A program made the translations under genes and the position numbers. A DNA stretch of 64,000 nt. Origin: Nocardioides carbamazepini (lineage in GTDB: Bacteria > Actinomycetota > Actinomycetes > Propionibacteriales > Nocardioidaceae). The stretch lies in the NCBI RefSeq assembly GCF_024614185.1, contig NZ_JAHTLF010000016.1, positions 1,178,001 to 1,242,000 on the forward strand. Reading direction: 5' to 3'. Of the stretch, positions 49,420 to 56,651 are shown piece by piece. The number at the start of each line of letters is the position of its first letter. Position 1 is the stretch's first letter. The notes beneath the pieces were generated by a model. The model saw only the letters and a program-made list of their open reading frames with translations, was not told the DNA's origin and searched no databases.

Positions 49420-50067
49420 GTGAGGATCGCTGTCGCCGACGACTCCGTGCTGCTGCGGGAGGGGTTGCAGCTCCTCCTCGCGGAGGCCGGCCACGAGGTC
49501 GTGGCCGCCGTCGGCGACGGCCCGTCGCTGGTGGACGCGGTCCTGACGCTGCGCCCCGACCTCGCGATCGTCGACGTCCGGATGCCGCCCAGCCACACCG
49601 ACGAGGGGCTGCGCGCGGCGGTCGCGTGCCGGCAGGCATGGCCCGAGGCGCGGGTGCTGGTCCTGTCGCAGTACGTCGTGGCGTCGTACGCCGACGAGCT
49701 GCTGGCGACGGGGGAGGGCGGCGTCGGCTACCTGCTCAAGGACCGGGTGAGCGAGGTCCGGGAGTTCCTCGACACGCTCGCGACCGTGGCGGCGGGCGGC
49801 ACCGTGCTCGACCCGGTGGTGGTCAAGCACCTGATGGGCCGGCAGCGCGATCCGCTGGTCGCGCTCACCCCGCGCGAGCGGGAGGTGCTCGCGCTGATGG
49901 CCGAGGGGCGGTCCAACGCCGCCGTCGCCGACGCGCTCGTCGTGTCCCTGGCCGCCGTCGAGAAGCACACCCAGCGGATCTTCGCCAAGCTCGGCCTGTC
50001 GCCCGACGACGACCAGTCGCACCGGCGGGTGCTGGCGGTCGTGCGCTTCCTCCGCGCGGCCGAATGA
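49420..50067 (+). CDS. NarL/LuxR-family response regulator
   Basis: A 215-residue regulator: receiver domain with RIAVADDSVLLREGLQLLL, phosphorylation Asp in LAIVDVRMPPSHTDEGLRA and Lys in GVGYLLKDRVSEV, then a LuxR HTH (LTPREREVLALMAEGRSNAA, SLAAVEKHTQRIFAKLGL). GTG at 49420 with GGAG upstream, 24 bases after the kinase gene. The extended MPPSHTDEGL loop after the Asp is common in regulators paired with this kinase class. Targets are unknown. Confidence 0.92.
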   Translation: MRIAVADDSVLLREGLQLLLAEAGHEVVAAVGDGPSLVDAVLTLRPDLAIVDVRMPPSHTDEGLRAAVACRQAWPEARVLVLSQYVVASYADELLATGEGGVGYLLKDRVSEVREFLDTLATVAAGGTVLDPVVVKHLMGRQRDPLVALTPREREVLALMAEGRSNAAVADALVVSLAAVEKHTQRIFAKLGLSPDDDQSHRRVLAVVRFLRAAE

Positions 50068-50145
50068 CATCGTTGTGATTCGCGGGTTAGAGTACGAGTC
50101 AGAACACCTGTCGGCCTTCCCCACCTGATGTGTCGAGGAGACCTC

Positions 50146-50448
50146 ATGACCGCCGAGCGCAGCACCCAGGAGAACGCCGCCGCCGCGGCTGCTCCCGGCA
50201 GCCTCAGCGACCGCGACCGCGCGATCCTCGAGTTCGAGCGGCAGTGGTGGAAGTACGCCGGTGCCAAGGAGAGCGCCGTGCGCGAGCAGTTCGACATGAG
50301 CGCCACCCGCTACTACCAGGTCCTCAACGCCCTCATCGACCGTCCCGAGGCCCTCGAGGCCGACCCGCTGCTCGTGCGCCGCCTCCGCCGGCTGCGCTCG
50401 CAGCGCCAGCGGCAGCGCTCGGCGCGCCGCCTCGGCTTCGAGGTCTGA
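50146..50448 (+). CDS. DUF3263 domain protein
   Basis: A 100-residue actinobacterial protein. The conserved core LSDRDRAILEFERQWWKYAG, then AVREQFDMSATRYYQVLNAL, is the DUF3263 helix-turn-helix-like domain. The C-terminus is very basic (RRLRRLRSQRQRQRSARR), which suggests nucleic-acid binding. ATG at 50146 after GAGGAG. It is followed after two bases by a LytR_C protein gene, a neighbourhood conserved in many actinobacteria. Function not known. Confidence 0.85.
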   Translation: MTAERSTQENAAAAAAPGSLSDRDRAILEFERQWWKYAGAKESAVREQFDMSATRYYQVLNALIDRPEALEADPLLVRRLRRLRSQRQRQRSARRLGFEV

Positions 50449-50450
50449 CC

Positions 50451-50978
50451 ATGTCCCGGCCCACTCGCACCCCGACCCAGCGCGGCGCCGTCCTGACCTC
50501 GCCCGTGGTGCTGCTCAGCATCGTCGCCGTCGTGCTCGCGGCCGTCGCGTTCGTCGCGACGCGCGGCGACGGGCCGGCCGAGCGGGACGTCTCCGCCACC
50601 AAGGCCTCGGCGACCTCCACCGACGGGGCCACCGACGACCCGGCCGACGAGCCCAGCGCGCCGCCGACCGAGGAGCAGAAGCCGGCGCCGCCGCCCGTCG
50701 TCCGCGGCGACCACTCGGTCGTGGTCTTCAACAACACCGCGATCCGCGGCCTCGCCGCCCGGGTGTCGGACAAGGTGCGGGACGCCGGCTGGACGGTCGC
50801 CGCCGCCGACAACTGGTACGGCACCGTCCCCGGCACCACGGTCTACTTCCCGAAGGGCAAGAAGGCCGTCGCCCGCCAGCTCGCGCTCGACCTCGGCGTC
50901 GCCCGGGTCCTGCCCGCCGACACCGACAGCGACATGAGCTCCACCAGCCTGACCCTCATCCTCACCGGCGAGCTGTGA
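50451..50978 (+). CDS. LytR C-terminal domain protein, membrane-anchored
   Basis: A 175-residue protein. One N-terminal transmembrane helix (VVLLSIVAVVLAAVAFVAT) is followed by a Thr/Ala/Pro-rich acidic linker and a LytR_C domain (HSVVVFNNTAIRGLAARVSD, GWTVAAADNWYGTVPGTTVY, LALDLGVARVLPADTD). The domain would face the cell wall. LytR_C domains accompany LytR-CpsA-Psr wall-polymer ligases but occur alone in actinobacteria. Probably co-transcribed with the DUF3263 gene. Confidence 0.85.
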   Translation: MSRPTRTPTQRGAVLTSPVVLLSIVAVVLAAVAFVATRGDGPAERDVSATKASATSTDGATDDPADEPSAPPTEEQKPAPPPVVRGDHSVVVFNNTAIRGLAARVSDKVRDAGWTVAAADNWYGTVPGTTVYFPKGKKAVARQLALDLGVARVLPADTDSDMSSTSLTLILTGEL

Positions 50979-51001
50979 CGCCGACATGATGGGATGGGGA
51001 C

Positions 51002-51844
51002 GTGAGGTTCTCGTCCCCCGAGGGTGAACAGCGCTACGACGCCCTGGTGCGCGTCGCGTCGCGGACCGTCGTCGGCCTGGACTTCGACGGCACGCTGTCG
51101 CCGATCGTCGACGATCCCGCCCAGGCCCACATCCATCCGGACGCGCCCGCGGTGCTGACGGCGCTGGCCGCGGAGGTCGCCGCGATCGCGGTGATCACCG
51201 GCCGCCCGGCCCGGCAGGCCCTCGACCTCGGCGGGCTCGAGGAGGTCGGCGACGCGCTCGCCGCGGCCGGCAAGGAGCTCTTCGTCTTCGGGCAGTACGG
51301 CAATGAGCGCTGGACCTCGAGCAACCGCCGGATCACCGGTGCGCGGCCCCCGCGCGGCCTGGCGACGTTCGAGCGTGACCTGCCCCGTGCCCTGCGCACG
51401 GCCGGCGCGAGTGACGCCTACGTCGAGGACAAGGGCCTTGCGGTCGCCGTCCACACCCGGCGCCTGCCCGACCCGGAGGGCGCCTTCGCCCGGCTGCTGC
51501 CGCCGCTGCGCGAGCTGGCCAGCCGGCACGGACTGGTGCTGGAGCCGGGGCGCTCGGTGATCGAGGTGCGCTCGGCGGGCTCCCACAAGGGGATGGTCGT
51601 GCACCGGCTCGCGGCGGTGCTCGACGCCGAGGGCTTCCTGTTCGCGGGCGACGACCTCGGCGACGTCGAGGCCTTCGAGGCCGTCGAGGAGCTCGGCACG
51701 CGGGGCCTGGCCGCACTGCGGGTCTGCTCGGCCTCCGACGAGCAGAGCGCGCTGATCGCGCTGTCCGACGTGGTCGTACGCGGCCCCGCCGGAGTCCTCG
51801 ACCTGCTCGGCCGGTTCGCGGACGACGCCCACGCCCGCCGCTGA
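51002..51844 (+). CDS. otsB: Trehalose-6-phosphate phosphatase OtsB
   Basis: A 280-residue HAD-superfamily phosphatase that releases trehalose from trehalose-6-phosphate. Motif I VVGLDFDGTLSPIVDDP holds both catalytic Asp residues. Motif II is in AIAVITGRPARQ, motif III Lys in GSHKGMVVHRL, and motif IV FLFAGDDLGDVEAFEAV. GTG start at 51002. It completes the trehalose pathway with OtsA at 46583, although the two are transcribed in opposite directions. Confidence 0.94.
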   Translation: MRFSSPEGEQRYDALVRVASRTVVGLDFDGTLSPIVDDPAQAHIHPDAPAVLTALAAEVAAIAVITGRPARQALDLGGLEEVGDALAAAGKELFVFGQYGNERWTSSNRRITGARPPRGLATFERDLPRALRTAGASDAYVEDKGLAVAVHTRRLPDPEGAFARLLPPLRELASRHGLVLEPGRSVIEVRSAGSHKGMVVHRLAAVLDAEGFLFAGDDLGDVEAFEAVEELGTRGLAALRVCSASDEQSALIALSDVVVRGPAGVLDLLGRFADDAHARR

Positions 51845-51924
51845 GGCGATCTCAGATATTGGACGCCAGTCTCGACATCCGAGAAGACGATTGGGTCCCG
51901 GTGGGGCATCGCCCCTAGGCTGAG

Positions 51925-52076
51925 CGTGCTCATCCAGAGGGACTGAGGGAACGGCCCTGAGAAGTCCCGGCAACCGCCGCGAACTCCCGTCAGCGCCTGC
52001 GTCATGCAGGAGCCCGGCGTCGCGGAAACGGTGCCAAATCCGACCCGCGCGAGAGTCGCCGGGACAGATGAGAAGG
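51925..52076 (+). promoter_or_regulatory. SAM riboswitch (S-box, SAM-I type) upstream of thrC
   Basis: The P1 helix pairs CTCATC (51929-51934) with GATGAG (52067-52072). Conserved SAM-I elements follow in order: AGAGGGACTGAGGGA, GGCCC, GAAGTCCCGGCAACC, a variable P3 with CCTGC/GCAGG, GGTGCCAAATCC, and GGGACAGATGAG. The Shine-Dalgarno sequence AAGGAGGA starts directly after P1 and the ATG follows at 52084, so control of translation initiation is likely. Confidence 0.88.
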
Positions 52077-52083
52077 AGGACCC

Positions 52084-53364
52084 ATGAGCGCCGTTGTGAC
52101 CAAGGCACCTGAGACCACGACCCAGCCGGGACTGCGCGAGGGCGCCTTCGGCAACGCCACCTCGCTGTCGTGCCGCGAGTGCGGCCACCTGGTCGCGCTG
52201 GGCCCGTTCTACGCCTGTCCTGAGTGCTTCGGACCGCTGGAGATCACCTACGACTTCCCGCAGGTCACCCGCGAGGAGATCGAGGCCGGCCCGCGCAACA
52301 TCTGGCGCTACAAGGCGCTGCTGCCGGTCCCGACCGACATCGAGACCAGCCCCAACACCGAGCCGGGCTTCACCCGCCTGCTCGAGGCGAAGAACCTCGC
52401 CGCCGAGCTCGGCATCGCCAAGCTCTGGGTCAAGGACGACTCGACCAACCCGACCAACTCCTTCAAGGACCGGGTCGTCGCCTGCGCGCTCAGCGCGGCC
52501 CGTGAGCTGGGCGCGACGACGTTCGCCTGCCCCTCGACCGGCAACCTCGCCAACGCGGTCGCCGCGGCCGGCGCGCGGGCCGGGATCAAGACCGTCGTCT
52601 TCATCCCGAGCAACCTGGAGCAGCCCAAGCAGGTCAACTCGGCGATCTTCACCGAGAACCTCGTCGCCGTCGACGGCAACTACGACGACGTCAACAAGCT
52701 CGCCTCCGAGATCGCCGGTGAGGAGGAGGGCTGGGCGTTCGTCAACGTCAACGTGCGGCCCTACTACGCCGAGGGGTCCAAGACCCTGGGCTACGAGATC
52801 GCCGAGCAGCTCGGCTGGCGGCTGCCCGACCAGGTCGTCATCCCGGTCGCCTCCGGCTCCCAGCTGACCAAGGTCGACAAGGCCTTCCAGGAGCTCATCA
52901 AGCTCGGCCTCGTCGAGGCCAAGCCCTACCGGATCTTCGGCGCGCAGGCCGAGGGCTGTGGCCCGGTCGCGACCGCCTACAAGGCCGGGGTCGACGCGAT
53001 CCGCCCGGTCAAGCCCGACACCATCGCCAAGAGCCTGGCCATCGGCAACCCCGCCGACGGCATCTACGTCCTCGACATCGCCCGCCGCACGGGCGGCGCG
53101 GTCGAGGAGGTCACCGACGACGAGATCCGCGAGGGCATCGTGCTCCTCGCCCGCACCGAGGGCATCTTCACCGAGACCGCCGGCGGTACGACGACCGCGG
53201 TCACCAAGAAGCTCGTCGAGACGGGCCAGCTCGACCCGAGCCTCGAGACGGTCATCATCAACACCGGCCACGGCCTCAAGACCCTCGACTCGATCTCCGG
53301 CCAGGTCGGCCCGGCCGCGACCATTGCTCCGAGCTACGACGCCTTCAAGGCGACCGGCCTCTGA
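52084..53364 (+). CDS. thrC: Threonine synthase
   Basis: A 426-residue PLP enzyme that converts O-phosphohomoserine to threonine. The N-terminus carries a zinc-ribbon-like CRECG/CPECF pair. The Schiff-base Lys is in DDSTNPTNSFKDRVVACAL, CPSTGNLANAVAAAGARAG contacts the cofactor, and PVASGSQLTK binds phosphate. Full length. ATG at 52084 with AAGGAGGA. The SAM riboswitch links it to methionine/SAM supply, because threonine and methionine share homoserine. A MoaD/CysO gene follows on the same strand. Confidence 0.95.
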   Translation: MSAVVTKAPETTTQPGLREGAFGNATSLSCRECGHLVALGPFYACPECFGPLEITYDFPQVTREEIEAGPRNIWRYKALLPVPTDIETSPNTEPGFTRLLEAKNLAAELGIAKLWVKDDSTNPTNSFKDRVVACALSAARELGATTFACPSTGNLANAVAAAGARAGIKTVVFIPSNLEQPKQVNSAIFTENLVAVDGNYDDVNKLASEIAGEEEGWAFVNVNVRPYYAEGSKTLGYEIAEQLGWRLPDQVVIPVASGSQLTKVDKAFQELIKLGLVEAKPYRIFGAQAEGCGPVATAYKAGVDAIRPVKPDTIAKSLAIGNPADGIYVLDIARRTGGAVEEVTDDEIREGIVLLARTEGIFTETAGGTTTAVTKKLVETGQLDPSLETVIINTGHGLKTLDSISGQVGPAATIAPSYDAFKATGL

Positions 53365-53476
53365 TGAGCGCCGTCCGGTGGAGCGTCCGCTGCGTTGTCG
53401 CCGCTTGACGACCGCTCCGCTCCCAAGGTCGCCTGCGCGGCTCCGCCTTGCGGCCGCACGCACCGGACGACGCTCA
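53365..53476. repeat. Long inverted repeat between thrC and cysO, possible extragenic palindromic element
   Basis: TGAGCGCCGTCCGGTG (53365-53380) and CACCGGACGACGCTCA (53461-53476) are inverted copies with one mismatch in 16. The 80 bases between are rich in short G/C palindromes such as GCGCGGCTCCGCC. It starts directly after the thrC stop and ends 35 bases before cysO. It may be a repeated mobile hairpin element or a processing/termination structure. Confidence 0.5.
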
Positions 53477-53511
53477 CCACAACTCACCATCACCACAGCA
53501 AAGGAAGTCTC

Positions 53512-53790
53512 ATGAGCGTCCGCGTCCGGATCCCCACCATCCTCCGCACCTACACCGGTGGCGACTCCGAGGTCAGCGCCGAGGGTGCCACCCTCGCCGA
53601 GGTCCTCGACAACCTGGACGCGAGCTTCGCGGGGATCAAGGGCCGGATCCTCGACGAGGACGGCAAGCTGCGCCGCTTCGTCAATGTCTACGTCAACAAC
53701 GACGACGTGCGCTTCGAGCAGGACCTGGCCACCCCGACGCCGGACGGCGCCGAGGTGTCGGTGATCCCGGCCGTCGCCGGCGGCTGCTGA
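53512..53790 (+). CDS. cysO: CysO/MoaD-family ubiquitin-like sulfur carrier protein with extra C-terminal Cys
   Basis: A 92-residue beta-grasp protein. It closely resembles mycobacterial CysO: VRIPTILRTYTGGDSEVSAE, RRFVNVYVNNDDVRFEQDLA and EVSVIPAVAGGC. CysO carries sulfur as a C-terminal Gly-Gly thiocarboxylate for cysteine synthesis by CysM; the Mec+ peptidase releases the cysteine. Here one Cys follows the Gly-Gly, so the protein would need trimming, or the Cys mimics the CysO-Cys adduct. cysM and mec are not in the window. ATG at 53512 after AAAGGAAG. Confidence 0.85.
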   Translation: MSVRVRIPTILRTYTGGDSEVSAEGATLAEVLDNLDASFAGIKGRILDEDGKLRRFVNVYVNNDDVRFEQDLATPTPDGAEVSVIPAVAGGC

Positions 53791-54626
53791 CCCGCACGAG
53801 CGCGCCCGGGCGGTTCGCCGTACTCGCGGGTGAACGCCGCGACATAGGACGACGCGGTCGCGTAGCCCACGCGGTGCGCGGTCTCGGTCACCGACCAGCG
53901 GCTGAGCATCGCGCGTGAGGCCTGCAGCCGGGTCCGCGTGCGCCAGGCGGAGAACGACGTCCCGAAGACCCGCTCGAACTCCCGCTGCAGCGTCTTGGGG
54001 CTGACGTGCAGCCGCTCGGCCCAGCCGGGCAGGCCGGTCGGGTCCGCGGGGTCGAGGGTCAGCGCCCGGGCGACCGCCTGGGCCGGGCCGAGGGCCGCCG
54101 ACCCGTAGCCGATCGGGTCGGCCGGCGCGGCGGCGAGCTCGGTGAGGAGGACGCCGCGCGCGGCCAGGCCGGCGCGCTCGTCGGTGCCGGGACGGACCAG
54201 CCGGGAGACGGCGTCGACCGCGGCGGGCGACATCGCGAGCACCGTCGCCTCGTGGCGGAGCAGCTCGTCGGGCGCGCGTCGTACGCACAGCCGCACGACG
54301 GTCTGCACCTCCAGCGCGGTCACCTCCGCGATCACGCCCTGGCGCACCCAGGCGGCATGGGTCGGCCCGGCGAAGGCGGCCGAGCCGCCTCGGCCGACGG
54401 CGAGCACGCCGTCGGGCGAGAAGTAGATCTGGTGCACGAAGTCGTTGCGCGACTCGGGGAAGTCGGTGACCACGCCGCCCGCGGGCGGGTACCTCAGCGC
54501 GAGGATGCCGTCCGGCGGCCCGAGGCCGTAGGGGAACTCCTCGACCACCGCGCCGCCGGCCTGCGTCGCCGTGACGGCGGGGGCGGGGCGCGCGGCGGCG
54601 GGTTCCTGTCCTCTGCGCGTCATCAT
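53688..54626 (-). CDS. AraC-family transcriptional regulator
   Basis: A 312-residue regulator. The N-terminal part is a cupin-like sensor region. The C-terminal AraC HTH has WAERLHVSPKTLQREFERVF, then SFSAWRTRTRLQASRAMLSR and WSVTETAHRVGYATASSYVA with the following FTREYG. The last 35 codons have no stop until 53688, so the gene runs 103 bases into the antisense of cysO. ATG at 54626 (or 54623). It is divergent from the siderophore uptake operon across an iron box, so it may act as a siderophore-sensing activator. Confidence 0.87.
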   Translation of the reverse strand: MMTRRGQEPAAARPAPAVTATQAGGAVVEEFPYGLGPPDGILALRYPPAGGVVTDFPESRNDFVHQIYFSPDGVLAVGRGGSAAFAGPTHAAWVRQGVIAEVTALEVQTVVRLCVRRAPDELLRHEATVLAMSPAAVDAVSRLVRPGTDERAGLAARGVLLTELAAAPADPIGYGSAALGPAQAVARALTLDPADPTGLPGWAERLHVSPKTLQREFERVFGTSFSAWRTRTRLQASRAMLSRWSVTETAHRVGYATASSYVAAFTREYGEPPGRARAGQQPPATAGITDTSAPSGVGVARSCSKRTSSLLT

Positions 54627-54655
54627 CTGACTCCTTCACGACACCGGCACCTGCG

Positions 54656-54676
54656 TTGGTAAGGCTAGCCTCACTT
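54656..54676. promoter_or_regulatory. DtxR/IdeR-type iron box in the AraC/siderophore divergent region
   Basis: TTGGTAAGGCTAGCCTCACTT matches the DtxR/IdeR consensus (TTAGGTTAGGCTAACCTAA) well over its central part AAGGCTAGCCT. It lies 60 bases upstream of the lipoprotein ATG and 30 bases from the AraC start. Repression of both directions in high iron is predicted. Confidence 0.75.
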
Positions 54677-54735
54677 GGTCGAGCGTGCGGTCTCGGGTGA
54701 CCACGCGCGCCGAATCCCCGACGAGAAGGACCATC

Positions 54736-55830
54736 ATGCAGCTCAACCTCCGGCCGGCCCGCGCCCTCGCCGCCCTCTCCGCCACCGCCCTGCTCGGGGC
54801 GACGTTCGCGGCCTGCGGCAGCGAGGACGACGCCAAGGCGGGTGAGGACAAGCCCGCGGCCGCCTCCTGCGTCGTGGACACGCCGCCGCTGCCTGCCGCG
54901 GCGCCGATCGCCGCCTTCGACCCGGCGTCGAAGACCCGCAGCTTCGAGGCGGACAACGGCACCGTCGAGATCCCGACCGACCCGCAGCGCATCGTCGCGA
55001 CCGGGTACGCCGTCCCGGTGCTCCTCGAGGCCGACGCCGACGTCGTGGGCATCTCCGAGTGGGGCCGCGGCACCGCGCTGATGACCGAGGACGACCTGGC
55101 CGACTACCAGGCGCTCAAGAAGGTCGCCGGCGAGACCGCCGCGAGCACCGACTACGAGGCGATCGCCAACCTGAAGCCGGACCTGATCATGCTCGGCGTC
55201 CCGCTGCCGGTGCTGGGTGACGTCGACCTGAAGCGGCTCGAGTCGATCGCACCGGTCGTCGTGCTCGGCCCGGACCGGCCCGACGGCTGGAAGAACCTCT
55301 CGCAGCGCCAGGCCGACGCGGCCGGCGTCGTCGACTACTTCGAGGCCGCGAAGGCGTCGTACGACGCGAAGGCGGCGGAGCTCACCGAGAAGTACGCCGA
55401 CGTCCTCGAGGGGCACTGCTTCGGCCACGTCGGTGCGTACGGCGACGTGAGCGCGGGCAACTTCAACCGCGAGTACGCCGGCGCCTGGGGGACCAATATC
55501 GCCACCGACGTGGGCGCCACCTACTACGGCGGCCCGGCCGAGCCGGGCAAGGGCTCCGCGGCGTTCTCGGAGTACCCCTCGATCGAGGAGCTGCCGCAGA
55601 GCCTCGTGGACGCGGACGTGATCACCTACACGGTCGACGACGAGGGCGAGCCGTCGGAGTCGGTGCAGTACGTGCTCGACCACGACCTGTGGCAGACCCT
55701 GCCGGCGGTCCGCGAGGGCAACGTGATCCCGCTGCGCTACACCGAGGCGGCCACCTACCCGACCGCCGAGCGGGCCCTGGACGAGATCGACCGGGTCTTC
55801 GCCGAGGCCTTCGCGGACGAGCTGAAGTGA
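54736..55830 (+). CDS. Iron-siderophore ABC transporter substrate-binding lipoprotein
   Basis: A 364-residue lipoprotein. The signal peptide ends in a lipobox (LLGATFAACGSED) with Cys 27 as the lipidated residue. A FepB/FecB-like binding fold follows (RIVATGYAVPVLLEADADVV, IANLKPDLIMLGVPLPV, ATYPTAERALDEIDRVFAEA). It captures ferric siderophore outside the membrane and passes it to the FecCD permease. ATG at 54736 after GAAGGA. First gene of a five-gene operon with overlapping stops and starts. Confidence 0.9.
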   Translation: MQLNLRPARALAALSATALLGATFAACGSEDDAKAGEDKPAAASCVVDTPPLPAAAPIAAFDPASKTRSFEADNGTVEIPTDPQRIVATGYAVPVLLEADADVVGISEWGRGTALMTEDDLADYQALKKVAGETAASTDYEAIANLKPDLIMLGVPLPVLGDVDLKRLESIAPVVVLGPDRPDGWKNLSQRQADAAGVVDYFEAAKASYDAKAAELTEKYADVLEGHCFGHVGAYGDVSAGNFNREYAGAWGTNIATDVGATYYGGPAEPGKGSAAFSEYPSIEELPQSLVDADVITYTVDDEGEPSESVQYVLDHDLWQTLPAVREGNVIPLRYTEAATYPTAERALDEIDRVFAEAFADELK

Positions 55831-56651
55831 TCGGCGATCGCGACCGGCCGGCAGAGCGCGTCGCCGAGCACCACGACACCGGCCGTGGGATGCAGCGGAT
55901 CGGCTACCCGATCGGCATCTGCCGCACGACGGTGGCCCGGCGCGAGCTGGTCACGCCGCGGATGCTGCGGCTCACCCTCACCGGCGACGAGCTCGCGGGC
56001 TTCCACAGCTACGTCGCCGACGACCACGTCAAGATCGTCTTCCCGAACGCGGACGGGACCCGCAGCGACCCGGTCCCCAACGACCGGCAGCTGCTCGACT
56101 GGCCCAAGCCGCTCCCGCCCACGCGGACCTACACGATCCGCCGCGCCGACGTCGCGGCGCGCGAGGTCGACCTCGACGTCGTGCTCCACGCCGGAGGCCT
56201 CGCGGGCGACTGGGCGGAGGCCGCCGCGGTCGGCGACCCGGCCGTGATCGCGGGCCCGCCGGGTGCCAAGGCGTTCGCGCACACCCACCGGCACTACGTG
56301 TTCGCCGTCGACGTCACCGGTCTGCCCGCCGTCGCGCGCTGGCTCGACGAGGCGGACTGGCTGGCTGGGGCCGGCGCCACCGCGCACGTGCTCGTCGAGC
56401 ACGACCACGCCGACGAGACCGGCTATCCGCTCACGGCACGCGACGGGGTCGAGGTGCGCTGGCTGTCCCGGTCGGGAGGCTCGCAGCTCGGCGCGCAGGT
56501 GCGCTCGCTCGACGTACCGGACGACACCTTCGTGTTCGGCGCGGGCGAGGCCGAGGACCTCAAGGAGGTCCGCCGCTGGGTGGCCGAGCGGGAGCTGCCG
56601 GCGAGCATCACCGGCTACTGGAAGCGCGGGGTCGCGGGGTTGGACGATTGA
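55827..56651 (+). CDS. Siderophore-interacting protein (FAD-dependent ferric siderophore reductase)
   Basis: A 274-residue SIP-family flavoprotein. RRELVTPRMLRLTLTGDELA opens the FAD-binding barrel, PPTRTYTIRRADVAAREVDL holds the R-x-Y-T/S FAD motif, and GDWAEAAAVGDPAVIAGPPG is the second FAD contact. FVFGAGEAEDLKEVRRWVAE is the NAD(P)H-site part. It reduces iron from imported siderophores in the cytoplasm. The GTG at 55827 overlaps the lipoprotein stop. The stop overlaps the first permease start (TTGA). Confidence 0.9.
   Translation: MIGDRDRPAERVAEHHDTGRGMQRIGYPIGICRTTVARRELVTPRMLRLTLTGDELAGFHSYVADDHVKIVFPNADGTRSDPVPNDRQLLDWPKPLPPTRTYTIRRADVAAREVDLDVVLHAGGLAGDWAEAAAVGDPAVIAGPPGAKAFAHTHRHYVFAVDVTGLPAVARWLDEADWLAGAGATAHVLVEHDHADETGYPLTARDGVEVRWLSRSGGSQLGAQVRSLDVPDDTFVFGAGEAEDLKEVRRWVAERELPASITGYWKRGVAGLDD

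Noticed and set aside
51418..55683. Very long minus-strand open frame (over 1400 codons) from otsB to the siderophore lipoprotein gene
   Set aside because: It overlaps otsB, the riboswitch, thrC and cysO, all well supported on the plus strand. It is a composition artefact.
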